Of a DNA stretch of 64,000 bases, positions 34,119-42,542 are shown one piece after another. A program made the position numbers and the translations under genes. A model generated the notes under the pieces. The model did no database searches and had not been told where the DNA came from. It worked only from the letters and a program-made list of their open reading frames with translations. This DNA is from Pseudomonas sp. RC10 (GTDB lineage: Bacteria > Pseudomonadota > Gammaproteobacteria > Pseudomonadales > Pseudomonadaceae): the NCBI RefSeq assembly GCF_038397775.1, contig NZ_CP151650.1, forward strand, positions 4,526,001 to 4,590,000. Reading direction: 5' to 3'. Numbering within the stretch: position 1 is the stretch's first letter; each line of letters starts with the position of its first letter.

Positions 34119-35171
34119 TCAGGTACTGGCGCGGTCGATCAGGGTAAAGCCGGTGTCGACGCGGACGGGGGTGGCGCTGGAGGTGTGTTCCTGAAAGCGG
34201 TCGAGCAAGGCCTGGGCGACCTGCAACCCGATGCGATTGCCATCGACGCGCACGGTGGACAACGCGGGATAGACCTGCGCCGCGCTGCTCAAATCGCCAA
34301 AGCCCATGACCGCCAGGTCTTCCGGCACCCGCAGGCCGCGACTGGCCGCTTCCGCCAGGACACCTTGGGCGACGGTGTCCGAGCTGCACACCACCACATC
34401 CGTGGCGACGCCGCGATCCAGCAGGTTCGCCAGCCCTTCCCGCCCGACTTGCAGCGTGGCAGGCGGCGCGAGGACTTCCATCGGCACATCGTCGATACCG
34501 TGTTGATTGAGTGCGGCGATCAGGCTGTGGCAACGGCGCAACCCGCGAGGGTCGCCGATGGCCACGACGGAGAAGCGCCTGTAGCCTTTTTGCAGCAGGT
34601 GCCGGGCGGTGTCCTCCCCCACTTTTTCATGGGAAAAGCCCACCAGCATGTCGATGGGGTCTTCACTCAAGTCCCACGCCTCGACCACGGGAATCCCCGC
34701 CTGCGCTAGGCGCGTGCGGCTGGATTCGGTGTGCAGCGTGCCGGTCAGCACGATGCCGTCGGGGCGCCTGCCCAGCACCGCTTCCAGCAGTTTTTCTTCC
34801 TGTTCCGCGTCATAACCGGTCAAGCCCAGCAGCGTCTGATAACCGGCCTGGGTCAGCCGGTCCATCAACGCCTGCACCGTGTCGGCGAAGATCGAGTTGG
34901 CAATCGTCGGCAGGAAAATCGCCACCAGCCGGCTCTTGTTGCTGGCCAGACCACCCGCCAGCATGTTCGGCACATACCCGGTCTTGCGCACCGCTTCGCG
35001 CACTTTTTCGCGGGTGTCCTCGCTCACCAGGTCAGGCCGATGCAACGCCCGCGACACCGTCATGGGCGACACACCCGCAACCTTGGCCACATCGATCAAC
35101 GTAAGGCTGGAGGCTTTCTTCGGCTCGGACGACGACACAAGGTCCACCGACCTGCCTGATTTCTTCGGCAT
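34119..35171 (-). CDS. LacI-family transcriptional regulator
   Basis: The 350-residue protein has an N-terminal LacI helix-turn-helix (LTLIDVAKVAGVSPMTVSRALHRPDLVSEDTREKV, about residues 23-57) with the hinge region, then a periplasmic-binding-like domain (VAIFLPTIANSIFADTVQAL onwards, residues about 80-340). It resembles GntR-type LacI members. It is upstream of the dehydratase and permease genes on the same strand, and the palindromes in the gap after it are its probable operators, so it likely represses sugar-acid use until the substrate or an intermediate is present. The ATG at 35171 is supported by family alignment more than by a strong ribosome site. Confidence 0.9.
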   Translation of the reverse strand: MPKKSGRSVDLVSSSEPKKASSLTLIDVAKVAGVSPMTVSRALHRPDLVSEDTREKVREAVRKTGYVPNMLAGGLASNKSRLVAIFLPTIANSIFADTVQALMDRLTQAGYQTLLGLTGYDAEQEEKLLEAVLGRRPDGIVLTGTLHTESSRTRLAQAGIPVVEAWDLSEDPIDMLVGFSHEKVGEDTARHLLQKGYRRFSVVAIGDPRGLRRCHSLIAALNQHGIDDVPMEVLAPPATLQVGREGLANLLDRGVATDVVVCSSDTVAQGVLAEAASRGLRVPEDLAVMGFGDLSSAAQVYPALSTVRVDGNRIGLQVAQALLDRFQEHTSSATPVRVDTGFTLIDRAST

Positions 35172-35290
35172 GAACGATTCCGGATTCAACGCTGGGGACA
35201 GGCACCGCCCGGAGAAGGCGTGCGCCGAAGGGGAATTTAACAAAGGTGGGGCGGACACGCACTGGAATAACGCAAGTGCAGGGCTCGTGA

Positions 35291-35746
35291 TTACTTGAAT
35301 GCAGTCGAGCGAGTGCCCGCGTAATGACGGGTTTGGTAAGGCAACAAGATTTGGACCTTCAATCCAAGTCCCTCGCTCAACCCCCAAGAGGCGGCCAGTT
35401 CATCGCGCCGATCGCGCAATCGCCCCTTTGGTTGACGGTGGACCTCGTGCTGGCTGCGATAGCTGTTCAGCAACAACCTCAACGAATACAACGCTTCGGA
35501 CGCCCGCTCGTCGCTAAGGCACGTGAAACGCGTCATTCTCTCCATCAAATACCCGGCTCTGCGCACTCTAACCTCATCAGGGCAATCTGAGAGGAACAAC
35601 CGAAGTTCCGACTCAAGGCTTGAATGTTCGTACCAGATCTCGAGCGCGGCACGGATCAACGCGCCGTCATCAGCCTCGCTCAGCGGACTGCGGCTCAAGG
35701 CGTCCAACGCTTGAGAAAGAATGTGGCGATCAGCAGCATTCGCCAT
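35291..35746 (-). CDS. unknown partner of the nucleotidyltransferase-like gene
   Basis: The 151-residue protein is not one I recognise. It is mostly helical and charged, with LSQALDALSRSP, IRAALEIWYEHSSLESELRLFLSD and ALYSLRLLLNSYRSQHE as likely helices, and a basic middle (QPKGRLRDRRDE). It has no signal peptide or membrane helix. Its ATG, with GGAG upstream, lies inside the end of the nucleotidyltransferase-like gene, overlapping it by 17 bases in another frame, so the two are co-translated. This arrangement fits a functional pair such as an antitoxin or regulator with its enzyme, but this is inference. Codon use is less biased than the genomic background. Confidence 0.7.
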   Translation of the reverse strand: MANAADRHILSQALDALSRSPLSEADDGALIRAALEIWYEHSSLESELRLFLSDCPDEVRVRRAGYLMERMTRFTCLSDERASEALYSLRLLLNSYRSQHEVHRQPKGRLRDRRDELAASWGLSEGLGLKVQILLPYQTRHYAGTRSTAFK

Positions 35747-36377
35747 CGTGAGTCTCCAGATAATCCTCCAGGATGTTCCTGAGGATCGAGGTCGGGGGTT
35801 CATGATTGCCAACATAGCAATCAATCGCCTCCAGCGCCAAGCGCTCGAAATCCGAGGCGAGGATGAACCCTGTACGAAGCAGAGCAGATATATCTCGGAT
35901 GTCTTGATCGGTGCCACGACCCAGTTTGGAAATCGCGACATCGACCGGCGAGGCGATCAAGACCTGTAACGGGGCGTCGGCGCCGAATGAGGCGAGTGGA
36001 ACGCCGCGTTCGAGATAATCCTCATGCAAAGGGCCAAGGCATGCGCTGAAATTGAGGTCGTAAGTCAGTTCTATGACACGACCACTGCCCTCCTCCTGAA
36101 ACACTTCAGGCAGCGCAGCCAATAGCTCACGCAAGTTGACGCTGGAGGGAATGGCTACATCGACAAACTCCGCATCAACATCGGTCGAGACTCGATGGCT
36201 CGTGTACAGATGTACCGCACACCCTCCGAAAACCACGACGATGAGCGATCCGGGCGGCGAATGTTCAAATCTCAATTCACTGTCCAAAGACCGAAACATC
36301 GCGATCAGCGCTTGGCCCAGCCCAGTTTCACAGTTCAATACCGCCGGCCTCACCTGTCCCGTGCCGTCATTCATCAT
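35730..36377 (-). CDS. nucleotidyltransferase-like protein (DUF6036/AbiEii-like core)
   Basis: The 215-residue protein contains VVVFGGCAVHLYTSHRVSTDVDAEFVD (about residues 46-72), matching the nucleotidyltransferase pattern GG-x-A-x(4-5)-R-x-T-x-D-[IV]-D found in DUF6036 and AbiEii-type proteins, with the DxD metal pair as DVD. A third acidic residue may be in ELTYDLNFS. A later DVAISKLGRGTDQDIRDISALLRTG is typical of the C-terminal helical half, in which K and the D-x-x-D segment recur in AbiEii relatives. The ATG at 36377 follows AGGA by 6 bases. The downstream unknown gene overlaps by 17 bases. It may be a toxin, a defence enzyme or an RNA-modifying enzyme. Confidence 0.72.
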   Translation of the reverse strand: MMNDGTGQVRPAVLNCETGLGQALIAMFRSLDSELRFEHSPPGSLIVVVFGGCAVHLYTSHRVSTDVDAEFVDVAIPSSVNLRELLAALPEVFQEEGSGRVIELTYDLNFSACLGPLHEDYLERGVPLASFGADAPLQVLIASPVDVAISKLGRGTDQDIRDISALLRTGFILASDFERLALEAIDCYVGNHEPPTSILRNILEDYLETHDGECC

Positions 36378-36551
36378 TGCTAATCCTGCCGCGAAGAAAA
36401 CCGGCAGGAAAATTAACAATGCGAGGGCAAATCCGAAGTCAGCCGCAGGACAGGCGTCACGTAGGATTCATCGAATAGTGTTGAAGGCTATCAAGTTCGG
36501 TGGTGCACAAGCCTTATAGCCAAGATGTGTAGCTGATCGTATGCCTTCGCC

Positions 36552-38732
36552 TCAAAACTCCAACTTGGCCCGCGCCACCAACTGCCGTGGCTCGCCAATG
36601 GAAATGGCCGGTGAGCCGAGGCCGCTGGCGGAGGTGTAGTACTTCTCGTCGAACATGTTTTTCAGGTTGAGTTGCAGGGTCAGGTCGCGTTCGTCGAGCT
36701 TCATTTTGTAGGAGACGAAGGCGTCGGCGACTTTCGAGGACGGCAGGTGGTATTCGGTGCCTGCGCCGTCGTTGACGCCCCAGCGGCTGGCGAAACGTGC
36801 GCCGGTGCCTGCGCGCAGGTTGCCGATGCCGACGTGGCCGAAGTCGCGGGTCAGGTAGAGGGCGCCGGTGTGTCTGGACACCCCGTCCAGCGGCTCGCCC
36901 TTGAGGTTCGGGTCTTCCAGGACTTGGGTGTCGGTGTAGGCGTAGCTGCCGGTGAGGCTCCAGAATTCGTTGATCTGGCCGGTGATGTCGGCTTCCAGTC
37001 CGCGGGAGCGTACCTCGCCCGAGACCCGCGTACAGGTTTCAGTGCCGCAGGGCTCGCTGGTCTGCACATTTTTCTTGTTGATGTTGAACAGTGCGACGGT
37101 GGCGGTGATGGCATCGTTCTGGAACTTGGTGCCGATTTCATAGGACTTGCCCTCTTCCGGCGGCAGGTCGCCAATCGGCGCGGCAATCGAGGTGTTCGGG
37201 CGGAACGATTCGGTGTAGCTGCCGTACACCGACCAGTCCGGCTGGATCAGGTAGACCAGGCCCACGCGGGGCACGACCTTGCTGTCTTTCACGTCGGCAC
37301 CGACCACGAACGGACGGCCTTTGCCGGTCATTTCATCGAAGGCGTCATAGCGCAGACCGGCCTGGACAATCCACTGATCGTTCAGGTGCACGGCGTCTTG
37401 CACGAAGAAGGCGTGGGTGCGCAGGTGATCGGTCTGATCGCTGTTGGGCGCGCTGGCCACGCTTGGCTGCGGGGTCACGCCATAGACCGGCGTGTTGTAG
37501 TTGAAATCGACCTTGTTGGCGCTGCGAAACAGGTCGCCCAGTTCGCGGTCGTTTTTCATGTAATCGGCACCGAACAGCAGCTCATGGCGCACGTCTCCCC
37601 AGTACAGGTTGCCCAGCATGTTGACGGTGGCGGTGTGGGCGAACTGCACGGCATCGCGGGTGGCATCGCCACGTCGGGTGACGGCGCCGGTGGTGTAGTT
37701 GGCCGAGATGAAACGCGACTGGTAGTCGTTGTAATAATTGCGGCTGTAGGCGTAGCCGGTGCGCAAGGTCCAGGTGTCGTTGAGGCGATGGTCCATGCGC
37801 AGATCCAGCGAATCGGAGCGGCCGGTGGTGACGTTGAACGGCTCGTCCAGACGGCGGTTGCGCGGGATGTCCAGCACCTTGCCGGTCTTGGTGTTGATCT
37901 GCGTGCCCCGATCGAACGGCACCGAATATTCCATGTGTTCGTAGGCCGCCGAGACCGTGGTGTCGTCGCCGTACCAGGCCAGCGACGGCGCGATCACCGA
38001 CTGATCGATGCTGCCGAAATTGCGCCAGTAATCGTAGTTCTGCTTGTCGGCGATGACGCGGTACGCCAGGCCTTTGGTGCCGATCGGGCCGGTCAGGTCG
38101 ATCTGCTCGCCGCCCCCACCGAAGCTGCTGCCGAACGCGGAAATGGAACGAGCATCGACCAACTGCGGTTTCTTGGTGACGACGTTGATCACGCCGCCGG
38201 GGTCCTGCACGCCGTAGAGCATCGAGGACGGGCCTTTCAGCACTTCGATGCGCTCGGTGGTCGGCGTGAAGTTACGCGCCTGCACCGACTGCATGCCGTC
38301 GCGCATGATCGAGTTGTCACGGTTGGTGCCGAAGCCGCGCTTCTGAATGGCGTCCTGAGTGCCGCCCAGGGTGTTGCCCTGCTTCACGCCGCTGACCGCG
38401 TTGATCGCTTCGTCGAGGCTGTTCGGCTGACGGTCTTCGATCACCCGGTTGGTGACCACGTTCACGGTTTGCGGCACTTCCACCAGCGGGGTTTCGGTAC
38501 GAGTCGCAACCGAGGCCTTGCGCGCCTGATAGCTCGTTCGGCTGTGTTCGGTTTCGCTGACTTCGGCCTGGGAAGTGGCGTCGATGTTGACCGCGTCCAG
38601 CTGCATTTCTTCAGCGCTGGCCAGGGTGTTCAGGCCAAGGGAACACAGCAACGCCGTGACCGAACATGCCCCCAGCACGGCGGGACGAAAGGCGGGCAAG
38701 GCGGACACACGAAAACCGGATTGAGCTGTCAT
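36552..38732 (-). CDS. TonB-dependent siderophore receptor
   Basis: The 726-residue outer-membrane protein has a signal peptide, a TonB-box-like start (MQLDAVNIDA), a plug domain (about 65-200; VEVPQTVNVVTNRVIEDRQPNSLDEAINAVSGV and RGFGTNRDNSIMRDGMQ and IEVLKGPSSMLYGVQDPGGVINVVTKKP) and a 22-strand-type barrel ending in ARAKLEF with a terminal phenylalanine. The length fits receptors without the N-terminal signalling domain used by FpvA/FecA systems. The ligand cannot be read. A weak Fur-like site lies just upstream. The ATG at 38732 is chosen over GTG at 38744 because AGGTG sits at a suitable distance. No siderophore synthesis genes are adjacent. Confidence 0.93.
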   Translation of the reverse strand: MTAQSGFRVSALPAFRPAVLGACSVTALLCSLGLNTLASAEEMQLDAVNIDATSQAEVSETEHSRTSYQARKASVATRTETPLVEVPQTVNVVTNRVIEDRQPNSLDEAINAVSGVKQGNTLGGTQDAIQKRGFGTNRDNSIMRDGMQSVQARNFTPTTERIEVLKGPSSMLYGVQDPGGVINVVTKKPQLVDARSISAFGSSFGGGGEQIDLTGPIGTKGLAYRVIADKQNYDYWRNFGSIDQSVIAPSLAWYGDDTTVSAAYEHMEYSVPFDRGTQINTKTGKVLDIPRNRRLDEPFNVTTGRSDSLDLRMDHRLNDTWTLRTGYAYSRNYYNDYQSRFISANYTTGAVTRRGDATRDAVQFAHTATVNMLGNLYWGDVRHELLFGADYMKNDRELGDLFRSANKVDFNYNTPVYGVTPQPSVASAPNSDQTDHLRTHAFFVQDAVHLNDQWIVQAGLRYDAFDEMTGKGRPFVVGADVKDSKVVPRVGLVYLIQPDWSVYGSYTESFRPNTSIAAPIGDLPPEEGKSYEIGTKFQNDAITATVALFNINKKNVQTSEPCGTETCTRVSGEVRSRGLEADITGQINEFWSLTGSYAYTDTQVLEDPNLKGEPLDGVSRHTGALYLTRDFGHVGIGNLRAGTGARFASRWGVNDGAGTEYHLPSSKVADAFVSYKMKLDERDLTLQLNLKNMFDEKYYTSASGLGSPAISIGEPRQLVARAKLEF

Positions 38733-38781
38733 GAACGGAGGCACCTGAGGTGTCGAGTGGTGAAGGATCGTTCGTCGGAAC

Positions 38782-38797
38782 GAATCTGATTCTCACT
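38782..38797 (-). promoter_or_regulatory. candidate Fur box upstream of the TonB receptor
   Basis: On the minus strand AGTGAGAATCAGATTC matches the Fur consensus core AATGATAATCATTATC at 11 of 16 positions, about 50-65 bases upstream of the receptor start. The match is moderate, but the position and the target gene make iron repression likely. Confidence 0.5.
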
Positions 38798-38865
38798 ACA
38801 CGGATGCCAGCAGGGTTTACCTCATAGGGTTTTGAAAATAATTTCTAAGTGCGCGACTCGTCATG

Positions 38866-38952
38866 GTGGGAGCCAGCTTGCTGGCGAATGCGTGGGGTAA
38901 GCGATACACCCGTATCTGGCCTACCGCTTTCGCCAGCAGGCCGGCTCCTACA
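38866..38952. repeat. REP inverted pair
   Basis: TGGGAGCCAGCTTGCTGGCGAA at the left and TTCGCCAGCAGGCCGGCTCCTACA at the right, of the same type as the pair at 24.6 kb. It is in the divergent gap between the TonB receptor and the next gene. Otherwise this 346-base gap (38733-39078) holds only the Fur-like site and short promoters. Confidence 0.85.
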
Positions 38953-39078
38953 GAAATCGCGATCGTCCGTGAGTTTGAGATGAAGCATCAAAATGCCACT
39001 TCATCCGCATTTCAGAAACACCCTGTATCATTCGCCGCGCCTCCCCCTCCTCTTGCGTACTGAAATCAAGGATTGTTC

Positions 39079-41244
39079 ATGCGTACCCGCTTGCTGACCC
39101 CTCTTGCATTGATCATCGGCACGGCATTCTGTGGCTCGGCCCAGGCCAGCGGTGACGATTCCTGCTACCCCAACTGGTTGCTGCTGCGCGACTCACTGGA
39201 CGTGTGCAACAACCTGGCGTTTCTCAGCCCCGGCAACGACAGCCGGGTGAACTTGCGGCTGATGCTCGCCGACCGCAAGGCGCTGGAGCTCACGCCCAAC
39301 GCGCTGACCGACGATGAAGTCGCGGAAGGTTTCGGTCCGGTGCCGTTCCCCGTGGCACGTCTGGAGGCGTCGGCCGAGGAAGGCGATCAAGGCGATAATT
39401 CCAGCACGGCAGCACTGGGCGAGTTGCTGGAGAAACTGGGCCTCAAACGCGACAGCCTCGACACAGCGGGCGACGCGTTCCTGCAAGGGGAAGGCAGCCG
39501 CTGCCGCAGTAACAGCGACGACAGCGCCACAGCATTCATCCAGCACGTCGTCGAGGCGCCGCAGCTGTCCGACGCCGAGCGTCAGTCCCTGGCCCGCGCG
39601 CGCATGCAATTGTTGGAAACCTGCACATGGGAAGGCGAAAAACAGGCCGCGCTGCTGCCCACCGACGTTCAATCGGCAGAAGGCAAGGCGTTCCTCGTCT
39701 ATCTGCAAGCGGCCTCGGATTTCTACAGCGGGCGCTTCGCCGCCGCCGAAACCGGGTTCGCCAGCCTGAGTGACAGCCCCCAGCCGTGGCTCAAGGAAAC
39801 GGCGCTGTACATGGTCGCCCGCACCCGGCTCAACGACGCGCAAAAAGACGCGTTCGACGAGTACGGCACGATGAAGGACGGCCTCGACCCCGCGCCATTT
39901 GCGCAGGTCGCGAAAGCCATTGATCACTACCTCAGCGCCTACCCCACTGGCAGCTACGCGCAGTCCGCCAAGGGCCTGATGCGTCGGGTGCACTGGCTGT
40001 CGAAGGACCTCGATAAGCTCGCCCAGGACTACAACTGGCAACTGGCCGACGCCAAGGACGACCAGCGCAACCTGCCGGTGGACGCGTTGATTCAGGAGAC
40101 CGACAACAAGCTGCTGATGCTCATGACCGGCGCTACGCCGTCGGCCCTGATCACCGCCACTCACGACCTGATGCTCATGCGGCCCGACACACAGTCGCCG
40201 CTGACCCGCGACGCGCTGCTGGCTCAGAAATCCCTCTTCGCCCAGCAACCGGCGATGTTCGATTACCTGCAAGCGGCGTTTTCGTTCTACCTCGACAAGA
40301 ACCCCGCCGAGGCGCTGAACCACCTGCCGAAAGACGTGCCTGCCACCCTCGATTATTTCGCGTTCAGCCAACAGACCCTGCGCGGCTTGGCGTTGGAGGC
40401 GACCGGTGACAAAGCCGCCGCCCAGGCCTTGTGGCTGAAACTGTTGCCGCTGGCGAAACAGCCGTTGCAACGGGAACAGCTGGAACTGGCGCTGGCGATG
40501 AACTACGAACGCAGCGGGCAACTGGCCAAAGTATTCGCCAGCGACTCGCCGGTTCAGTCCGCGCAAGTGCGTTTGATCTTGCTGAGCAAGGTGGCGGATG
40601 CGCCGTTGCTGCGTCAGCAAATTGCCCAAGGCATCAGCGACAACGAGAAGGCCACCGCGCAATTCGTGCTGCTCTATAAAGAGCTGATGCACGGCCAGTA
40701 CGCGGCGTTCGGCGACGACCTCAAGGCCCTGTCGGAAAAACCCGCCGACAGCAAACTTACCGCGCAATTGGGCTACGTCTACGGCGACGGCCAGAGCCTG
40801 CAACTGTTCCGCTGGAACGGCGCGAAGGCCGAATCGAGCTACGCCTGCCCCGGCATCGCCGACACCGCCGCGACGCTTCAGGCCAACGGCCAGGACCCCA
40901 ACGGCTTGAACTGCCTCGGCGAATTCATCCTGCGCAACGGCCTGGACAGCATGCCGCTGGACCAGCGCCCCTCAGCCTCGCAACTCGGCGGCAGCGAACC
41001 GGGTTTCAAGGGCGATGGGTTCTCGCGTCTGGACGGCTATCAAACCGTGATCGCCGATGCCAAGGCCGGGCGTGACGAAAAAGCCTATGCGCTGTTCCGC
41101 GCGATCAACTGCTACGGGCCGTCCGGCTACAACAGTTGCGGCGGCAAGGACGTGGCGCCGCCGGTGCGCAAGGGCTGGTTCAAACAGTTGAAGAGCACCT
41201 ACGCCGGGACCACGTGGGGCAAGACGTTGCAGTATTACTGGTGA
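39079..41244 (+). CDS. exported helical-repeat protein (annotated elsewhere as YfiO-like); function unknown
   Basis: The 721-residue protein has a signal peptide (LLTPLALIIGTAFCGSAQAS) and a long helical-repeat body, with TPR-like stretches such as VYLQAASDFYSGRFAAAETGFASL and KAIDHYLSAYPTGSYAQSAKGLMRR, the latter resembling the BamD/YfiO repeat. Cysteines are spread along the chain (CYPN, CNN, CRS, CTWEG and more), which suggests disulfides in the periplasm. There is no lipobox. The ATG at 39079 has AAGGA 6 bases before. Its TGA overlaps the GTG of the next gene by four bases (GTGA), so the products are made together. Role unknown. Confidence 0.8.
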   Translation: MRTRLLTPLALIIGTAFCGSAQASGDDSCYPNWLLLRDSLDVCNNLAFLSPGNDSRVNLRLMLADRKALELTPNALTDDEVAEGFGPVPFPVARLEASAEEGDQGDNSSTAALGELLEKLGLKRDSLDTAGDAFLQGEGSRCRSNSDDSATAFIQHVVEAPQLSDAERQSLARARMQLLETCTWEGEKQAALLPTDVQSAEGKAFLVYLQAASDFYSGRFAAAETGFASLSDSPQPWLKETALYMVARTRLNDAQKDAFDEYGTMKDGLDPAPFAQVAKAIDHYLSAYPTGSYAQSAKGLMRRVHWLSKDLDKLAQDYNWQLADAKDDQRNLPVDALIQETDNKLLMLMTGATPSALITATHDLMLMRPDTQSPLTRDALLAQKSLFAQQPAMFDYLQAAFSFYLDKNPAEALNHLPKDVPATLDYFAFSQQTLRGLALEATGDKAAAQALWLKLLPLAKQPLQREQLELALAMNYERSGQLAKVFASDSPVQSAQVRLILLSKVADAPLLRQQIAQGISDNEKATAQFVLLYKELMHGQYAAFGDDLKALSEKPADSKLTAQLGYVYGDGQSLQLFRWNGAKAESSYACPGIADTAATLQANGQDPNGLNCLGEFILRNGLDSMPLDQRPSASQLGGSEPGFKGDGFSRLDGYQTVIADAKAGRDEKAYALFRAINCYGPSGYNSCGGKDVAPPVRKGWFKQLKSTYAGTTWGKTLQYYW

Positions 41245-41966
41245 TAAGGCCGCTGCGTCGGGCCTTGATTGGGCTGCTGTTCTGCATTTCGACAGCGGGT
41301 CCGGCGTGGGCCTCGGTAGACGCCAGGGACTACGACGCGTTCTGGCTGTGGAGCGGCGTCGCGTCACAGCCGGTGCTGGAGCAGGCGAAGACGTTGTATG
41401 TGTTGCAGGGGCAGATTTTCGCGCCCCGGCGCGACAAACAACGGGTGGATTTCATCGCCCAGGGCATGAGCGTCACGCGGCTGCCGTCGCCGGAGTTGTG
41501 GATCGTCTACCGCGCCCACACTCTGCGCTGGCCGGACTCGGTCTATCGCCAGTTGTTCGGGCAGGTCGAACGTTGGCGGCAGGCGGGCAACGCGGTGACC
41601 GGCATCCAGATCGACTTCGACGCCCGCACCCGCTATTTGCAGGAGTACGTGACCTTCCTCAACGACCTGCGCGAGCGCCTGCCGTCGCGGTACAAACTGA
41701 GTATCACCGGGCTGATGGACTGGAGCAGCAACGCCGACCCCACCGCCATCGGGCAACTGAAAGGCGTGGTGGATGAGATCGTGGTGCAGACGTATCAGGA
41801 CCGACGGAGCATTCCGGATTACCGCGCGTACCTGCCGAGGGTGAGCCGGCTGGGCGTGCCGTTCAAGGTCGGGCTGGTACAGGGCGGGGAATGGGACGCG
41901 CCGGGGTATTTGCGCGGGAGCGAAGGGTTTCGGGGGTATGTGGTGTTTCTCACGAACGGGAGGTGA
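41241..41966 (+). CDS. DUF3142-like secreted protein
   Basis: The 241-residue protein starts with GTG in a GTGA overlap with the previous stop. It has a signal peptide (ALIGLLFCISTAGPAWAS) and a barrel-like soluble part with FDARTRYLQEYVTFLNDLRERLPSRYKLSITGLMDWSSNADPT and EIVVQTYQDRRSIPDY, which fit the DUF3142 family, related in fold to TIM-barrel sugar-active enzymes. The acidic-aromatic pattern QIDFDART may be the active strand. It presumably works with the 721-residue partner in the periplasm or outside. Nothing shows the substrate. Confidence 0.78.
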   Translation: MIRPLRRALIGLLFCISTAGPAWASVDARDYDAFWLWSGVASQPVLEQAKTLYVLQGQIFAPRRDKQRVDFIAQGMSVTRLPSPELWIVYRAHTLRWPDSVYRQLFGQVERWRQAGNAVTGIQIDFDARTRYLQEYVTFLNDLRERLPSRYKLSITGLMDWSSNADPTAIGQLKGVVDEIVVQTYQDRRSIPDYRAYLPRVSRLGVPFKVGLVQGGEWDAPGYLRGSEGFRGYVVFLTNGR

Positions 41967-42024
41967 TGCAGCGCCGCTATTGCGGTCCTTCAATCAGGCG
42001 CTGGCCGAAGGACATATCACGCGG

Positions 42025-42215
42025 CAGCCCGCTTCTGGCCGAGGGCCGTGGGAGTGCCGGGGTGGCGCTCCACCTTGCCTACGATCTGGCGCGCAGCGGC
42101 AGCAAAATCGGAGCATGCGGTGAGTCAGACATATCACGCTGTTCGTGTTACGACTGCTGCGGTCGGACGCGACCCCGGAGCGATCGCAGGCAAGGTGGAG
42201 CGCCGAATCAACAGC
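42025..42215. repeat. diverged REP pair
   Basis: GCTTCTGGCCGAGGGCCGTGGGAG at about 42029 and the inverted GATCGCAGGCAAGGTGGAGCGCC near 42182-42205 flank a central inverted repeat (ATCTGGCGCGCAGCGGCAGC). The arms have extra substitutions relative to other copies here, e.g. GGTGGAGC for GCTGGAGC. The gap of 252 bases to the next gene contains nothing else. Confidence 0.65.
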
Positions 42216-42218
42216 AAA

Positions 42219-42542
42219 TCAGCCTTCAATCTCAATATCCAGTAATGCTGCGCCCAACGCTTTGCCATGGGCATCCAGCGCCAGCGAGCGTGTCACACCA
42301 CCTTTCAAAATCCCCGGCAACACGAAATTCAACGCTTGGACATTCGGCAGCTCATACCGCCGAACGGCCTCGGCGGTCGGGTCAAGCAGTTCGGCAAAGT
42401 GCGCCGCCACCCGCTCGGCCGTCAGTTGTTCGACCAGTCGCGGGTAATCCTCCACCCGGTACGCAATCACCGAAATGTTCGACGTATCGCCCTTGTCCCC
42501 GGTGCGCGAATGGGCCAGGTCGCGCAGTTTGACGACGCTCAT
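42219..42542 (-). CDS. AtuA-partner small protein
   Basis: The 107-residue protein starts VVKLRDLAHSRTGDKGDTSNISVIAY and ends LDAHGKALGAALLDIEIEG, the usual composition of the C-terminal AtuA-like domain that in many genomes is fused to or paired with DUF1446 proteins. Its ATG overlaps the TGA of the DUF1446 gene by four bases (ATGA), so the two are translated together and probably form one complex. No catalytic motif is evident; the family is usually described as a ferredoxin-like fold of unknown function. Confidence 0.85.
   Translation of the reverse strand: MSVVKLRDLAHSRTGDKGDTSNISVIAYRVEDYPRLVEQLTAERVAAHFAELLDPTAEAVRRYELPNVQALNFVLPGILKGGVTRSLALDAHGKALGAALLDIEIEG

Noticed and set aside
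36672..38789. A 705-codon plus-strand open frame opposite the TonB receptor
   Set aside because: Antisense shadow of a clear TonB receptor; no motif.
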